A DNA stretch of 64,000 bases from Bacillus sp. WMMC1349 (GCF_013155385.1 NZ_JABJUQ010000007.1:3967170-4031169); one strand, 5' to 3'. Shown: positions 18,284 through 28,742, counted from the stretch's first letter. A program made the numbers and translations. Notes: generated from the sequence alone by a model not told the origin.

Positions 18284-19247
18284 CTTAAAGCCTGGTTCAT
18301 CAGTTGTTGGAAAGTGGAACAATCACTCATATCAGATTATCAAACAGCTTGGGAAAGGGGCTAATGGTGTTGTTTACTTGGCAAACTCAAAACAAAGCCA
18401 GGTGGCATTAAAAGTAAGTGATGACAGTTTATCCATTACCTCAGAAGTGAATGTGCTTAAATCTTTTTCAAGGGCCCAAGCAAGTGCAATGGGTCCTTCT
18501 TTTTTTGATGTGGATGATATGCTACTTTCAGGAACTCATCAAAAACTATCATTTTATGTCATGGAATATATTGAAGGACCACTTCTTTTGCAATATATAG
18601 AAGAAAAAGGAGATGAATGGATACCGGTTTTAATTAGTCAACTACTGTCAAATTTATCAATTATTCATCAAAAAGGATGGATATTTGGAGATTTAAAGCC
18701 TGACAATTTGATTGTGACAGAGTCTCCTGCAAGAATTCGTTGTATTGATGTTGGAGGAACGACAAAAGAAGGTCGCTCGATTAAGGAATATACAGAGTTC
18801 TTTGATAGGGGGTACTGGGAATGTGGAACTAGACGAGCAGAACCATCATATGATCTATTTTCAGTTGCTATGATTATGGTGAACTGTGTAACAAAGAAGG
18901 AATTTAAGAAGACTGGGAATCCAAGGACCCAGCTTTTATCAGTCATTAACAATCATCCATTTTTAACAACATATCAAACAGTTTTAGCGACTGCTTTTAA
19001 GGGAAACTACAAAACGGCTGATGAAATGAAATTCGATTTACTTGAGACAGGTCGTTCAGCTATTAAACAAAGACATGTTCGTCATTCCCAACCCTCTCCA
19101 TCACGGCTTGCAAAACATAAGCGAAAGACAGTGCCGCTGCAGCGGTCGAAAACACATCAAAAATCAGGCGGAGTATTTGAAACAGTCATCATTGTCGTCA
19201 GTGTTCTTGCCCTTTATTTTGCCTATATTGTTTTATTTTTTATTTAA
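18249..19247 (+). CDS. yabT: Membrane-anchored Hanks-type Ser/Thr kinase YabT
   Basis: 332 residues. Kinase domain residues 25-265: glycine loop GKGANGVVYLA, catalytic Lys in VALKVSD, catalytic loop FGDLKPDNLIV (GD replacing the usual RD), and DVGG in place of DFG. A basic linker (KHKRKTVPLQRSK) is followed by one C-terminal membrane helix. In B. subtilis YabT is a DNA-activated septal kinase that phosphorylates RecA and other proteins during sporulation. The start overlaps yabS, suggesting translational coupling. Confidence 0.92.
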   Translation: MMKNASTSLAASLKPGSSVVGKWNNHSYQIIKQLGKGANGVVYLANSKQSQVALKVSDDSLSITSEVNVLKSFSRAQASAMGPSFFDVDDMLLSGTHQKLSFYVMEYIEGPLLLQYIEEKGDEWIPVLISQLLSNLSIIHQKGWIFGDLKPDNLIVTESPARIRCIDVGGTTKEGRSIKEYTEFFDRGYWECGTRRAEPSYDLFSVAMIMVNCVTKKEFKKTGNPRTQLLSVINNHPFLTTYQTVLATAFKGNYKTADEMKFDLLETGRSAIKQRHVRHSQPSPSRLAKHKRKTVPLQRSKTHQKSGGVFETVIIVVSVLALYFAYIVLFFI

Positions 19248-19350
19248 CAATTTGTCTTGAGTGGATAGCTCTTCTTTGCAGGGACTGAGTGAAAGTGTTA
19301 GGATATTTATATCTTTTGAAATATAGCCTGCGATTAGGTGGAGGACCATT

Positions 19351-20751
19351 GTGAAGAGTATAGAAGATTTTATGAAAAGAAATAATCTGTCATTTAATGG
19401 AACAACGGTCATTGTTGGTGTTTCCGGGGGGTCTGACTCCATGGCTCTGCTCCATATTCTCAAGAGCATGATGCCAAGCACTGCAACATTGATAGCTGTG
19501 CATGTGGATCATATGTTCAGAGGCAGGGAATCTGAGGAAGATATGCGCTTTGTTCAAACATATTGTGATCAAAAGGGAGTGCTTTGTGAAACACGGCAAA
19601 TCAATGTTCAAAATTATGCTGATGAAAAAAAACTGAATAAACAGGCAGCTGCAAGAGAATGCCGCTTTCAGTTTTTTAAAGAGCAAATGGAAAAACATCA
19701 AGCGCAATATTTGGCATTGGCCCACCATGGCGATGATCAAATCGAGACGATGTTGATGAGGTTGATAAAAGGAACGATCGGTTTAGGGCTTGCCGGCATT
19801 CAACCAAAACGCCGATTTGGAGGAGGGTGGCTCATAAGGCCGTTTTTGGGGCTTGAAAAAAAAGACATTTTACACTATTGCAAAGTGAATCAAATCCCAT
19901 TTAGGATAGATCCAAGTAACAACAAAGATGCCTATACACGAAACAGATTGAGACATCATGTACTCCCGCTATTAAAAAAAGAGTCAGAAGATGTACATAA
20001 ACGTTTTCAGTCCGTCAGTGAAGCGTTGGCCGAAGATGAATTGTTCTTACAGGAATTAACGAAAGAGAAGATGAATACAGTCATCACAAAAAAGTCGAGT
20101 TCTACTGTTGAAATCAAGATAGAAAACCTTCTAAACCTTCCAATGCCTTTACAAAGGAGAGGAGTTCAACTAATATTAAACTATCTTTATGAAAACGTTC
20201 CATCCGTGTTTTCTGCCCATCATATTGAAGTGTTTCTGGAATGGGTTTCAAAAACAGAACCATCCGGTTCACTTGACTTTCCAGATGGGTTAAAGATAGC
20301 CAAATCTTATCATACATGTTTGTTTACATTTCTTCCAATGCAAAGCGAAAATATCTCCTATCATTATGAAATAAGTGGAACAGATAAAACAGAGCTGATG
20401 CTTCCTAATGGATCTTCAATTCATGTGAGCAGGCAAGCTTCAGAAGGTGCCTCAACAGGGAATGATATGTTTGCAACTAGTCCAAGGCAGGTTCAATTCC
20501 CCCTTTATGTACGAACAAGGAAAAAAGGGGACAGAATGAAACTTAAAGGGATGAATGGTTCAAAAAAGGTAAAAGATATATTTATTAATGAAAAAGTGCC
20601 TCTCGAAAAAAGAGATAGTTGGCCTATTGTGACAGACGCGGTTGGAATGATCGTTTGGATACCTGGTCTGAAAAAAACCATTTTTGAAGAACATGATGAT
20701 ACAAACAATGAGCGCATTGTATTACAATATAGACAGCATGAAAAAGTGTAG
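19351..20751 (+). CDS. tilS: tRNA(Ile)-lysidine synthase TilS
   Basis: 466 residues, GTG start behind GGTGGAGG. The N-type PP-loop [14 protein letters not shown] lies near residue 25. It uses ATP and lysine to convert C34 of tRNA-Ile(CAU) to lysidine, changing both charging and decoding from Met to Ile. The C-terminal domains (from about residue 385) bind tRNA. The tilS-hprT-ftsH order is conserved; TilS and HprT interact in B. subtilis. Confidence 0.95.
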   Translation: MKSIEDFMKRNNLSFNGTTVIVGVSGGSDSMALLHILKSMMPSTATLIAVHVDHMFRGRESEEDMRFVQTYCDQKGVLCETRQINVQNYADEKKLNKQAAARECRFQFFKEQMEKHQAQYLALAHHGDDQIETMLMRLIKGTIGLGLAGIQPKRRFGGGWLIRPFLGLEKKDILHYCKVNQIPFRIDPSNNKDAYTRNRLRHHVLPLLKKESEDVHKRFQSVSEALAEDELFLQELTKEKMNTVITKKSSSTVEIKIENLLNLPMPLQRRGVQLILNYLYENVPSVFSAHHIEVFLEWVSKTEPSGSLDFPDGLKIAKSYHTCLFTFLPMQSENISYHYEISGTDKTELMLPNGSSIHVSRQASEGASTGNDMFATSPRQVQFPLYVRTRKKGDRMKLKGMNGSKKVKDIFINEKVPLEKRDSWPIVTDAVGMIVWIPGLKKTIFEEHDDTNNERIVLQYRQHEKV

Positions 20752-20765
20752 GGGGCAAACAGAGA

Positions 20766-21305
20766 ATGAAACATGACATTGAGAAGATTTTGATTTCTGA
20801 AGAAGAAATCAAAAATAAAGTCAAAGAACTTGGTGCGACTTTGACAGAAGAATACAGCGATAAGTTTCCGTTGGCTATTGGTGTTTTAAAAGGAGCAATG
20901 CCGTTTATGGCAGATCTCCTAAAGCGTATTGATACATATTTGGAAATGGATTTCATGGATGTATCAAGCTATGGAAATTCTACAGTTTCCTCTGGCGAAG
21001 TAAAAATCCTTAAAGATTTGGATACATCTGTAGAGGGTCGGGATATTTTAATTATTGAAGACATTATTGACAGTGGGCTAACGTTAAGTTACCTTGTAGA
21101 GCTTTTCCGATACCGCAAAGCAAAGTCCATCAAGATTGTCACTCTTCTCGATAAACCGAGCGGACGGAAGGCAGACATTAAAGCAGATTATGTCGGTTTT
21201 GAAGTACCAAATGCATTTGTTGTTGGATATGGTCTTGATTTTGCGGAACGTTATCGCAATCTTCCGTATATCGGAGTACTCAAACCGTCGGTTTATGAGA
21301 GCTAA
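20766..21305 (+). CDS. hprT: Hypoxanthine phosphoribosyltransferase HprT
   Basis: 179 residues. The PRPP loop [12 protein letters not shown] near residue 98 and [15 protein letters not shown] define the type I PRTase. It salvages hypoxanthine and guanine with PRPP. The gene follows tilS by 14 bases; AGGGGGC is the weak RBS. In B. subtilis TilS and HprT together stimulate ftsH transcription. Confidence 0.95.
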   Translation: MKHDIEKILISEEEIKNKVKELGATLTEEYSDKFPLAIGVLKGAMPFMADLLKRIDTYLEMDFMDVSSYGNSTVSSGEVKILKDLDTSVEGRDILIIEDIIDSGLTLSYLVELFRYRKAKSIKIVTLLDKPSGRKADIKADYVGFEVPNAFVVGYGLDFAERYRNLPYIGVLKPSVYES

Positions 21306-21335
21306 TATGCGAGTGGTGTGTGAAAAGGATAACTG

Positions 21336-21365
21336 TTGTATTGGAATGATTTTCTATGATACTAT
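21336..21365 (+). promoter_or_regulatory. SigA promoter of ftsH
   Basis: TTGTAT (21336-21341) and TACTAT (21360-21365), 18 bp apart, lie 37 bases before ftsH in the otherwise empty 97-base hprT-ftsH gap. Confidence 0.6.
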
Positions 21366-21402
21366 TGAACATAGTTGTGCTTACTGTGGGAGGAGGTAAG
21401 GA

Positions 21403-23319
21403 ATGAATCGAGTCTTCCGTAATACCATTTTTTATTTACTTATTTTATTAGTTGTGATCGGGGTTGTGAGCTTCTTCCAAAACGCAAATCCGAAAACCGA
21501 AAATATGTCGTATAGTGATTTTGTTTCAAACCTTGATAAAGGGAAGGTGGAAAGTGTATCCATTCAACCTGTTAGAGGTGTTTATGAGGTCAGGGGGCAG
21601 CTAACTAATTATAGCAAAGACGAGTATTTCTTAACCCATGTTCCTGAAGGAAGAGGATCAGATCAAATTCTGCAAAAGGTTAAGAAAACGAAGATTGAAG
21701 TTGAACCCGCACCGGAAACAAGCGGATGGATGACCTTCTTTACTACCATAATCCCTTTTGTTATTATCCTCATTCTTTTCTTCTTCCTGCTTAATCAAGC
21801 TCAAGGCGGCGGAAGTCGTGTCATGAACTTTGGTAAAAGCAAAGCGAAGCTTTATACAGAAGAGAAGAAACGCGTCAAGTTTAAAGATGTTGCTGGAGCA
21901 GATGAGGAAAAGCAAGAACTGGTCGAGGTCGTTGACTTCCTTAAAGATCCACGGAAGTTTGTTGAACTCGGGGCGAGAATTCCGAAAGGTGTACTTTTAG
22001 TTGGACCACCTGGTACAGGTAAAACTTTGCTAGCAAAGGCTTGTGCTGGTGAAGCGGGCGTACCTTTCTTCAGTATTAGTGGATCAGACTTCGTTGAAAT
22101 GTTTGTCGGAGTCGGTGCATCACGTGTTCGTGATTTATTTGAAAATGCTAAGAAAAATGCGCCGTGTCTGATTTTTATTGATGAGATCGATGCTGTTGGA
22201 CGTCAACGTGGTGCCGGTCTTGGCGGAGGCCATGATGAACGTGAACAAACATTGAACCAGTTGCTTGTTGAAATGGACGGATTTAGTGCTAATGAAGGGA
22301 TCATCATTATTGCAGCAACAAACCGTGCTGACATATTAGACCCTGCGTTACTGCGTCCGGGACGTTTTGACCGTCAAATTACTGTTGATCGCCCTGATGT
22401 TAAAGGACGTGAAGAAGTACTAAAAGTACATGCTAGAAATAAACCGTTAGATGAAACCGTTAATTTAAACGCAATTGCAATGCGCACACCAGGATTTTCT
22501 GGAGCGGATCTTGAAAATCTTTTGAATGAGGCGGCACTTGTAGCAGCACGTCAGGATAAAAAGAAAATCGATATGCGTGATATCGATGAGGCAACAGATC
22601 GTGTCATTGCGGGACCAGCTAAGAAAAGCAGGGTCATTTCCAAAAAAGAACGCAATATTGTGGCGTATCATGAAGCCGGACATACAGTGATTGGACTTGT
22701 GTTGGATGAGGCGGATATGGTTCATAAAGTTACAATTGTTCCCCGTGGGCAAGCAGGTGGTTATGCGGTAATGCTTCCGAAGGAAGACCGTTATTTCCAA
22801 ACGAAACCGGAACTTCTCGACAAAATTGTTGGGTTGTTAGGGGGGCGTGTGGCTGAAGAGATTATCTTCGGTGAAGTCAGCACAGGAGCCCATAATGACT
22901 TTCAGCGTGCAACAGGAATTGCGAGACGGATGGTCACGGAGTTTGGTATGTCTGAAAAACTCGGGCCGCTACAATTCGGACAGTCGCAAGGCGGGCAGGT
23001 CTTCTTGGGGCGCGACTTTAACAATGATCAAAATTACAGCGATGCGATTGCGTATGAGATTGATAAGGAAATGCAGCACTTCATTAAAGAATGTTATGAA
23101 CGTGCTAAAACAATTCTTACTGAAAACCGCGATAAACTCGAACTGATCGCGCAAACATTGCTAAAAGTCGAAACGCTTGATGCTGAGCAAATTAAGCATC
23201 TAATGGAACATGGAAAACTTCCTGAACGTAAGTTTTCAGATGACGAAGAACAAACAGATGACATGAAAGTCAATATCAATAAAAGAGATACAGAAACACA
23301 AAACGATGAAAAAGAGTAA
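21403..23319 (+). CDS. ftsH: ATP-dependent membrane zinc metalloprotease FtsH
   Basis: 638 residues. Membrane helices at about 9-26 and 113-130 flank an extracytoplasmic domain. The AAA domain has Walker A GPPGTGKT (201-208), Walker [12 protein letters not shown] and the second region of homology (RPGRFDRQI). The zinc protease motif HEAGH is at 423-427. The C-terminus is charged and variable. FtsH degrades unassembled membrane proteins and, in B. subtilis, Spo0E. The RBS is GGGAGGAGG. Confidence 0.97.
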   Translation: MNRVFRNTIFYLLILLVVIGVVSFFQNANPKTENMSYSDFVSNLDKGKVESVSIQPVRGVYEVRGQLTNYSKDEYFLTHVPEGRGSDQILQKVKKTKIEVEPAPETSGWMTFFTTIIPFVIILILFFFLLNQAQGGGSRVMNFGKSKAKLYTEEKKRVKFKDVAGADEEKQELVEVVDFLKDPRKFVELGARIPKGVLLVGPPGTGKTLLAKACAGEAGVPFFSISGSDFVEMFVGVGASRVRDLFENAKKNAPCLIFIDEIDAVGRQRGAGLGGGHDEREQTLNQLLVEMDGFSANEGIIIIAATNRADILDPALLRPGRFDRQITVDRPDVKGREEVLKVHARNKPLDETVNLNAIAMRTPGFSGADLENLLNEAALVAARQDKKKIDMRDIDEATDRVIAGPAKKSRVISKKERNIVAYHEAGHTVIGLVLDEADMVHKVTIVPRGQAGGYAVMLPKEDRYFQTKPELLDKIVGLLGGRVAEEIIFGEVSTGAHNDFQRATGIARRMVTEFGMSEKLGPLQFGQSQGGQVFLGRDFNNDQNYSDAIAYEIDKEMQHFIKECYERAKTILTENRDKLELIAQTLLKVETLDAEQIKHLMEHGKLPERKFSDDEEQTDDMKVNINKRDTETQNDEKE

Positions 23320-23330
23320 TTTTTAAGGGA

Positions 23331-23356
23331 ACTGCCAAACTTTTGGCAGTTTTTCT
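23331..23356 (+). terminator. Rho-independent terminator of ftsH
   Basis: ACTGCCAAA (23331-23339) pairs with TTTGGCAGT (23342-23350), followed by TTTTC. The nominal loop is two bases, so the innermost pairs must open. Confidence 0.85.
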
Positions 23357-23405
23357 TATTGTGGAGAAGAAATGAGCGGTCTAAAAAGTTGAATCAAGGG
23401 GAATT

Positions 23406-23456
23406 GCGAGACCCCACGAAGAGGCTCGCGGATCGCCCATGGAAAGCAAATTCTCC
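23406..23456 (+). repeat. Degenerate Bacillaceae intergenic repeat
   Basis: The 410 bases between the ftsH terminator and coaX hold no gene. At 23406-23456 lies a sequence of the type GCGAGACCCCACGAAGAGGC, then CTCGCGG and GGAAAGC. From memory this resembles a repeat family scattered in Bacillus and Geobacillus intergenic regions, here shortened and decayed. The sequence from 23457 to 23600 is not recognised. Confidence 0.5.
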
Positions 23457-23601
23457 AATTTTTATTCATCCCTACTACTATCAGGACACATAAGGTGTTA
23501 AAGTCTCGTGCTCTGCCCCTGCACAGTGTTATGAGTTGTGTTCATCCGTTTGAGGACTTGTTGGTGAACATTCCGCCGAAAATGACCGTATAGGGCTATT
23601 T

Positions 23602-23631
23602 AAAGGATTTTTGCTCCGTAAGATCCTTTTT
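23602..23631 (+). terminator. Terminator-like hairpin before coaX
   Basis: AAAGGAT (23602-23608) pairs with ATCCTTT (23623-23629) over a 14-nt loop, with a following T stretch. No gene lies directly upstream, so it may end a relict transcript or be left over from the repeat region. Confidence 0.45.
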
Positions 23632-23681
23632 ATGAAAACGCTGAATACTATAATGACCGATTTCTTTAGCGGTTTGATTCG

Positions 23682-23711
23682 TTTACAAATCAAATCTTAA
23701 TCGTGTATTGT
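23682..23711 (+). promoter_or_regulatory. Candidate SigA promoter of coaX
   Basis: TTTACA (23682-23687) and TATTGT (23706-23711), 18 bp apart, lie 57 bases before the coaX start. Confidence 0.45.
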
Positions 23712-23768
23712 ATGAGGGTAGAATGTTTTATCTTAAAGTAAGAGAAACTAATCAAAGTGGTGATCAGA

Positions 23769-24545
23769 TTGTTACTTGTGATAGACGTGGGAAATACGAA
23801 TACCGTCATCGGTGTGTATCATAATGGAGAGCTTGAATATCATTGGCGAATTGAGACAAGCCGTCATAAAACTGAGGATGAGTTTGGTATGCTCCTTCGT
23901 TCCTTATTTGATTATGTAGGTTTGATGTTTGATCAGATTGAAGGGATCATTATTTCTTCAGTTGTACCGCCAATTATGTTTTCTTTAGAAAGAATGTGTA
24001 CAAAGTATTTTCAAATTGAACCATTAATTGTTGGTCCCGGCATGAAAACAGGATTAAACATAAAATACGATAATCCTAAAGAAGTCGGAGCAGACCGGAT
24101 TGTAAACGCGGTAGCGGCTATTCATCTTTATGGGAGTCCGCTGATTGTCGTTGATTTTGGAACTGCTACAACTTATTGCTGTATTAATGAGGATAAACAA
24201 TATTTGGGTGGAGCGATAGCACCGGGAATTACAATCTCCACAGAAGCTCTTTATTCTAGAGCTGCAAAGCTTCCAAGAATTGAAATTGCCAGACCGGACA
24301 ACATTATTGGTAAAAATACGATTAGTGCTATGCAATCGGGAATTCTATACGGCTATGTTGGACAGGTTGAAGGAATTGTAAAACGGATGAAACGACAGTT
24401 AAGAGAGACCCCAAAAGTAATTGCAACCGGTGGACTAGCATCATTAATTGCAGAAGAGTCTGATTGTATTAATATTGTTGATCCGTTTCTTACGTTAAAA
24501 GGGCTTGAATTAATTTATGAGCGGAACCGTGTGGGGAGTATTTAG
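23769..24545 (+). CDS. coaX: Type III pantothenate kinase CoaX
   Basis: Start set at TTG 23769, giving [20 protein letters not shown] and 258 residues, the B. subtilis length. The bases before it (GGTGATC, 23759-23765) are complementary to the 3' end of 16S rRNA and so act as RBS, which argues against the in-frame GTG codons at 23757 and 23760. CoaX phosphorylates pantothenate, the first step of CoA synthesis. The ASKHA signatures [18 protein letters not shown] and VDFGTATT are present. Confidence 0.95.
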   Translation: MLLVIDVGNTNTVIGVYHNGELEYHWRIETSRHKTEDEFGMLLRSLFDYVGLMFDQIEGIIISSVVPPIMFSLERMCTKYFQIEPLIVGPGMKTGLNIKYDNPKEVGADRIVNAVAAIHLYGSPLIVVDFGTATTYCCINEDKQYLGGAIAPGITISTEALYSRAAKLPRIEIARPDNIIGKNTISAMQSGILYGYVGQVEGIVKRMKRQLRETPKVIATGGLASLIAEESDCINIVDPFLTLKGLELIYERNRVGSI

Positions 24546-24556
24546 GAGGATAACGA

Positions 24557-25423
24557 ATGGATTATTTAGTGAAAGCGTTGGCATATGAAGGTAAAGTCCG
24601 TGCGTATGCTGCTAGAACAACTGAAACTATTTCGGAAGCGCAAAGACGTCATCAGACATGGGCAACCGCTTCAGCAGCTTTAGGTAGAACGATGACAGCA
24701 ACCGTCATGATGGGAGCTATGCTGAAAGGCGATGATAAACTGACAGTTAAAATTGAAGGAGGTGGACCAGTCGGAGCCATTATTGCTGATGGAAATGCAA
24801 AAGGTGAAGTTAGAGGGTATGTATCAAACCCGCAAATTCACTTTGAATTAAATGAACAAGGAAAACTTGACGTTAGAAGAGCTGTTGGGACTTCTGGCAC
24901 ATTAAGTGTTGTAAAAGATCTCGGTTTACGCGATCTGTTTACGGGACAGGTCGAGATCGTTTCAGGTGAGATCGGGGAAGACTTTACATACTATCTTGTT
25001 GCTTCTGAGCAAGTCCCTTCTTCAGTAGGAGTGGGTGTGCTTGTCAATCCTGATCATACCATTTTGGCTGCTGGCGGGTTTATCTTTCAGTTAATGCCAG
25101 GGACTGATGAGAAAACGATCGAAAAGCTTGAAACGAATCTTTCTCAGGTGGAACCTATTTCTAAATTGATTCAAAAAGGACTTTCACCAGAAGAAGTGCT
25201 AAGTGTCGTCTTAGGGGAGGAACCAGAAGTACTTGAGACCATCCCTGTCAAATTCACATGCAATTGTTCAAAAGCACGATTCGCAAGTGGGATTATTGGA
25301 TTAGGTAAACAAGAAATTCAAGCAATGATTGATGAAGATGGAAAAGCAGAAGCGCAATGCCACTTTTGCAATGAAACTTATATATTTACTAAGGAAGAGC
25401 TTGAAGCCCTTCGAGATGAATGA
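24557..25423 (+). CDS. hslO: Redox-regulated chaperone Hsp33 (HslO)
   Basis: 288 residues; the C-terminal zinc switch CNC (near residue 236) plus CHFC (near 269) is intact. On oxidation the Cys form disulfides, zinc is released and the protein becomes a holdase. It lies 11 bases after coaX with AGGAGG, so the two are co-transcribed. Confidence 0.95.
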   Translation: MDYLVKALAYEGKVRAYAARTTETISEAQRRHQTWATASAALGRTMTATVMMGAMLKGDDKLTVKIEGGGPVGAIIADGNAKGEVRGYVSNPQIHFELNEQGKLDVRRAVGTSGTLSVVKDLGLRDLFTGQVEIVSGEIGEDFTYYLVASEQVPSSVGVGVLVNPDHTILAAGGFIFQLMPGTDEKTIEKLETNLSQVEPISKLIQKGLSPEEVLSVVLGEEPEVLETIPVKFTCNCSKARFASGIIGLGKQEIQAMIDEDGKAEAQCHFCNETYIFTKEELEALRDE

Positions 25424-25425
25424 TC

Positions 25426-25457
25426 AAGTCTGCTAATCACTTAGCGGACTTTTTTTC
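25426..25457 (+). terminator. Terminator of coaX-hslO
   Basis: AAGTCTGCTAA (25426-25436) pairs with TTAGCGGACTT (25441-25451), with one G.U pair, over a TCAC loop and a long T-run. In B. subtilis yacD would follow; here it is absent. Confidence 0.88.
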
Positions 25458-25459
25458 GA

Positions 25460-25489
25460 TTGACAAAATTTTTTGATATTAGGTATAAT
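25460..25489 (+). promoter_or_regulatory. SigA promoter of cysK, with possible CymR site
   Basis: TTGACA (25460-25465) and TATAAT (25484-25489), 18 bp apart. Just downstream, AATACTCGGAAATTG (about 25499-25513) resembles the GGAA-containing half of CymR operators found at cysteine genes in B. subtilis. Repression by CymR-CysK when cysteine is ample is therefore likely but inferred. Confidence 0.65.
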
Positions 25490-25524
25490 ACCAATAAAAA
25501 TACTCGGAAATTGAGGTGCTCAGA

Positions 25525-26451
25525 ATGGTTCGTGTTGCTAACTCTGTTTATGATTTAATCGGAAATACACCTGTTGTTAAATTGAATCGCCTTGTTGAGA
25601 CAGATAGTGCTGATGTATATGTAAAGCTTGAGTATATGAATCCTGGAAGCAGCGTAAAAGATCGGATTGCGCTAGCAATGATTGAAGATGCAGAAGAAAA
25701 GGGTTTATTGAAAGAGGGCGATACTTTAATTGAACCGACAAGCGGAAATACTGGAATCGGGCTAGCGATGGTGGCTGCTGCAAAAGGGATTAAAGCCATT
25801 CTTGTTATGCCTGACACAATGAGCTCTGAACGTCGCAACCTTCTTCGTGCCTATGGAGCTGAACTTGTGTTGACTCCTGGAGTTGAAGGGATGAAAGGGG
25901 CAATAAAAAAAGCAGAAGAACTTGCGAAAGAGCATGGCTACTTTATGCCTCAACAATTCAGTAACCCTGCCAACGCGGAAGTGCATCGCCGTACAACAGG
26001 AAAAGAAATTGTTGAACAGTTTGATCAACTTGATGCATTTGTTGCAGGTATTGGAACTGGGGGAACAATTACGGGAGTCGGAGAAGTGTTGAAAGAGAAT
26101 TATCCATCTATTCAAGTGATTGCCGTTGAACCGACAGATTCCCCCGTTCTATCGGGAGGAAAACCAGGTTCTCATAAAATTCAAGGAATTGGAGCAGGCT
26201 TCGTTCCTAAGGTTTTAAATACCGATATTTATGATGACATTATCACAGTAAAAAATGAAGAAGCATTTGATTTCGCTCGAAAAGCTGCAAGAGAGGAAGG
26301 AATTCTTGGTGGGATCTCATCAGGAGCGGCTATCTTTGCCGCACTCCAAGTTGCTAAAAAGCTTGGAAAAGGTAAAAAAGTGCTGGCTGTGACTCCGAGC
26401 AATGGTGAGAGATATTTAAGCACTCCGTTATGGTCAGAAAATCACGATTAA
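25525..26451 (+). CDS. cysK: Cysteine synthase A (O-acetylserine sulfhydrylase) CysK
   Basis: 308 residues. PLP Lys lies in GSSVKDRIA, with [10 protein letters not shown] and the [13 protein letters not shown] phosphate loop. It makes cysteine from O-acetylserine and sulfide, and in Bacillus CysK is also the co-repressor partner of CymR. The last six residues (WSENHD) differ from the usual TPLY-type end. The stop overlaps the convergent phage integrase stop by two bases, so the C-terminus may be partly phage-supplied. Confidence 0.93.
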   Translation: MVRVANSVYDLIGNTPVVKLNRLVETDSADVYVKLEYMNPGSSVKDRIALAMIEDAEEKGLLKEGDTLIEPTSGNTGIGLAMVAAAKGIKAILVMPDTMSSERRNLLRAYGAELVLTPGVEGMKGAIKKAEELAKEHGYFMPQQFSNPANAEVHRRTTGKEIVEQFDQLDAFVAGIGTGGTITGVGEVLKENYPSIQVIAVEPTDSPVLSGGKPGSHKIQGIGAGFVPKVLNTDIYDDIITVKNEEAFDFARKAAREEGILGGISSGAAIFAALQVAKKLGKGKKVLAVTPSNGERYLSTPLWSENHD

Positions 26452-26455
26452 TTTA
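26415..26455. other. Probable attL of the prophage in the cysK 3' end
   Basis: The integrase gene ends at 26448, inside the cysK stop codon (26449-26451), and cysK departs from its family sequence after STPL at about 26430. The crossover therefore probably lies between about 26415 and 26440. The partner site attR is beyond the window, so the core cannot be fixed. Confidence 0.5.
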
Positions 26456-27860
26456 ACTTATATTCAGTAATGATAATCTCTGCTGGTTGAGAATATCGAG
26501 ATGGTTTAGAGAAAGTTTTTACATCAACTTTTACGTAATCAAATACTGCGTTGATAGCTGATTTCTTTTCAATGTCATCTAAATTAACCCATTCACTTTG
26601 AATATTTTCAATGAAAAGGGCAAGCTCTTCAAGTGTTACAGATTCAGAATCAGTTTTGATTTTTTGTAAAAGTTTTGATTGCATATTTGAATAATTCTCT
26701 AACATTTCTCGATATTCTTTCTTTGTTAAGTCACCTTCAATATAAAGTTCTTTTGCACGCTTTTTCTTTGCATCTAATTCATTTACTTTTTTCTTTATAT
26801 TACCCATATCATCTTTTGTCTCATCTGTTTCTAATTTGTCTTTAAAACCAGTTAGTTTTAACAAGTTTAAGAATGTTTTTTCCAGTGAATCTTGTCCAAA
26901 TTGCGGGAGATCGCATATTCCTAATGAGTAATGTCCCTTGCATTTATAACCGTATCTAACGCTACCATCTTTTCGGTATTTAGGAGAACCCATAAGTGGA
27001 TTACCACAACGAGCACATTTAAAAACACCACTAAATAAATATGTGTATTTCCGGTATGATTTAGTATTGTTCTTTTTTCTTATATCCATCGATTTATGGA
27101 CTTGTTCCCATAATTCTAAAGAAATGATTTGTTCAAAGCTTTTTTGCGCGATATCAGTATAAACCTCTTCTCCCCAGCGTATTTTTCCAATATAGATCGG
27201 GTTGTTTATTATGCTTAATATTCCTGCACGTTGAAATAATGAACCACTTCTTGTTCTAAATCCATTTTTATTTAGGTATCGCGATAATGCACCGGCTCCT
27301 AGAGATATGGAGCGTTCAAATATTAACTTTACAAGTTTAGCTTCTTCTTTATGTGTAACTAATTCTCCATTTTTTAATCTATAACCATAAGGAACTTTCC
27401 CACCATTAAATTTTCCTTCTTCAGCACGCTTTTTCATAGCATCTTTGACACGTTCTGAAATTGTTTCTCTTTCCCATTGTGCTAAAGTGGCTACTAATGT
27501 TATAAACATTCGCCCAGTAGCGGTGGTTGTGTCAAATATCTCCATAGATGATTTGAATTTCACATTATACCTATCCATCTGTTTTAGTATTTCGTATAAA
27601 TCTACAACTGAACGAGTGAAGCGGTCTAAGCGATAAACCAAAATTATGTCAAAAGTTTTCGATTTCATGTCATTAAGCATTTTTTGAAAAGCTGGTCGCT
27701 CTGTATTTTTAGCAGAAAATCCTTCATCAGTATATACTTCTTTTATTTCCCACCCTTGAGAAAGAGCATATTGCTCCAATCTTTCTTTTTGCAGATCTAA
27801 TGATATTCCTTCTTCTGCTTGTAGATCAGTAGAGACCCTTGTATATATCACACATTTCAT
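26448..27860 (-). CDS. Large serine recombinase, phage integrase
   Basis: 470 residues. The catalytic domain has YTRVST with nucleophile Ser10 and the YRLDRFTRS motif near residue 77. It is followed by the recombinase domain (about 155-260), a zinc ribbon ([10 protein letters not shown], then [10 protein letters not shown]), and a coiled coil with a C-terminal tail. Enzymes of this type integrate phage DNA between short attP and attB sites without host factors. It lies at the left edge of the prophage pointing at cysK, with the repressor gene behind it. No recombination directionality factor could be identified. Confidence 0.95.
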   Translation of the reverse strand: MKCVIYTRVSTDLQAEEGISLDLQKERLEQYALSQGWEIKEVYTDEGFSAKNTERPAFQKMLNDMKSKTFDIILVYRLDRFTRSVVDLYEILKQMDRYNVKFKSSMEIFDTTTATGRMFITLVATLAQWERETISERVKDAMKKRAEEGKFNGGKVPYGYRLKNGELVTHKEEAKLVKLIFERSISLGAGALSRYLNKNGFRTRSGSLFQRAGILSIINNPIYIGKIRWGEEVYTDIAQKSFEQIISLELWEQVHKSMDIRKKNNTKSYRKYTYLFSGVFKCARCGNPLMGSPKYRKDGSVRYGYKCKGHYSLGICDLPQFGQDSLEKTFLNLLKLTGFKDKLETDETKDDMGNIKKKVNELDAKKKRAKELYIEGDLTKKEYREMLENYSNMQSKLLQKIKTDSESVTLEELALFIENIQSEWVNLDDIEKKSAINAVFDYVKVDVKTFSKPSRYSQPAEIIITEYKLN

Positions 27861-27941
27861 CCTTATTCTCCTTTATCAGAATGTATGTTCTTTTGGTTGT
27901 AAAAGAAGAGCGGGTAGTCTCCCGCGTTGGTAAATTATGAA

Positions 27942-28604
27942 TTAATCAATCGGCGCACAACTCCATACGTATTTTCCCGTTATTGTAATTTCAGGACATT
28001 CAAAAGGATTGGTGCAATCAAAAATAAAAGGTTTTTGTTCAGGATTGTATGAGTCTGGCTCAAGAATAATGCTGTTGTTTGTTTGGTAAAATCTTTTCAG
28101 TGTTGTTTCATAACCATTGATACGGACAGCTACAATATCACCGTTTGCAACTTCTTTAGTTTTAGTATCTATAACAGCATAAAAACCATTAGGCACTATT
28201 TTGTTCATGCTATCTCCTTCGATTTTCAAAGATACGAGGTTTTCCAAACCATACATTTTAATTAATTTATCAGGGATTGGAAGGCTACCTATGATATTGT
28301 CATCTGCCCATTTAGGGCAACCTGCAGGAATAGATCCATATATAGGAACTGTCTCTGTCATCGGAACAATACTACTATGCGTATTTTGTTCGCCCACATT
28401 GTCAAAAATCAATTCGGCTGTGCTAACTCCTAGTTTTCTTGCTAGCGTTTCAATTGTACCTGTCTTGGGAGTTCGTTCCCCTCGCTCCCAATACCCTATT
28501 GTGACATCAGAAAAGCCAAGTCGCTTTCCGAATTCAGCTTTAGAAAGTCCTAACTCTGTTCTAATCCTTGCTATGTTTTTGGCGAAGTTTATTTTTTTCC
28601 CCAT
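27942..28604 (-). CDS. CI/LexA-like phage repressor with S24 self-cleavage domain
   Basis: 220 residues. N-terminal HTH_3 domain (LGLSKAEFGKRLGFSDVTIG) and C-terminal S24 peptidase domain. The Ala-Gly cleavage site is in SIPAGCP near residue 94, the nucleophile Ser in EGDSMNKIVPNG, and the general-base Lys in TTLKRFY. It should hold lysogeny and be inactivated by RecA filaments after DNA damage. The RBS AAGGAGGTG is clear. Confidence 0.93.
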   Translation of the reverse strand: MGKKINFAKNIARIRTELGLSKAEFGKRLGFSDVTIGYWERGERTPKTGTIETLARKLGVSTAELIFDNVGEQNTHSSIVPMTETVPIYGSIPAGCPKWADDNIIGSLPIPDKLIKMYGLENLVSLKIEGDSMNKIVPNGFYAVIDTKTKEVANGDIVAVRINGYETTLKRFYQTNNSIILEPDSYNPEQKPFIFDCTNPFECPEITITGKYVWSCAPID

Positions 28605-28633
28605 TTTTTCACCTCCTTGTTATTTATGTTGTT

Positions 28634-28662
28634 ATTATAAAACAAAATGTTAGCTATAGCAA
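28634..28662 (-). promoter_or_regulatory. Repressor promoter (PRM-like)
   Basis: On the minus strand TTGCTA (28662-28657) and TATAAT (28639-28634) are 17 bp apart. An operator copy lies between them, so the repressor can control itself. Confidence 0.5.
28639..28653. promoter_or_regulatory. Phage operator copy 1
   Basis: AAAACAAAATGTTAG keeps one perfect half-site (TGTTAG) of the palindrome CTAACA-AAA-TGTTAG seen intact twice nearby. It lies between the -35 and -10 of the repressor promoter. Confidence 0.6.
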
Positions 28663-28674
28663 ACATACAGTTAG
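28660..28674. promoter_or_regulatory. Phage operator copy 2 (degenerate)
   Basis: CAAACATACAGTTAG matches 11 of 15 positions of the operator palindrome. It overlaps the -35 of the repressor promoter. Confidence 0.45.
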
Positions 28675-28713
28675 AAAAAACAACGCAAATATATAAAAAT
28701 GGTGTAAAAATCG

Positions 28714-28742
28714 TTGACATCTAACAAAATGTTAGATATTAT
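28714..28742 (+). promoter_or_regulatory. Early phage promoter (PR-like) with operator in the spacer
   Basis: TTGACA (28714-28719) and TATTAT (28737-28742) with a 17-bp spacer. The perfect palindrome CTAACAAAATGTTAG (28721-28735) fills the spacer, so a bound repressor would block polymerase. Confidence 0.85.

Noticed and set aside
21136..21399. 87-codon plus-strand ORF overlapping hprT
   Set aside because: Out-of-frame shadow of hprT that runs over the ftsH promoter; no RBS.
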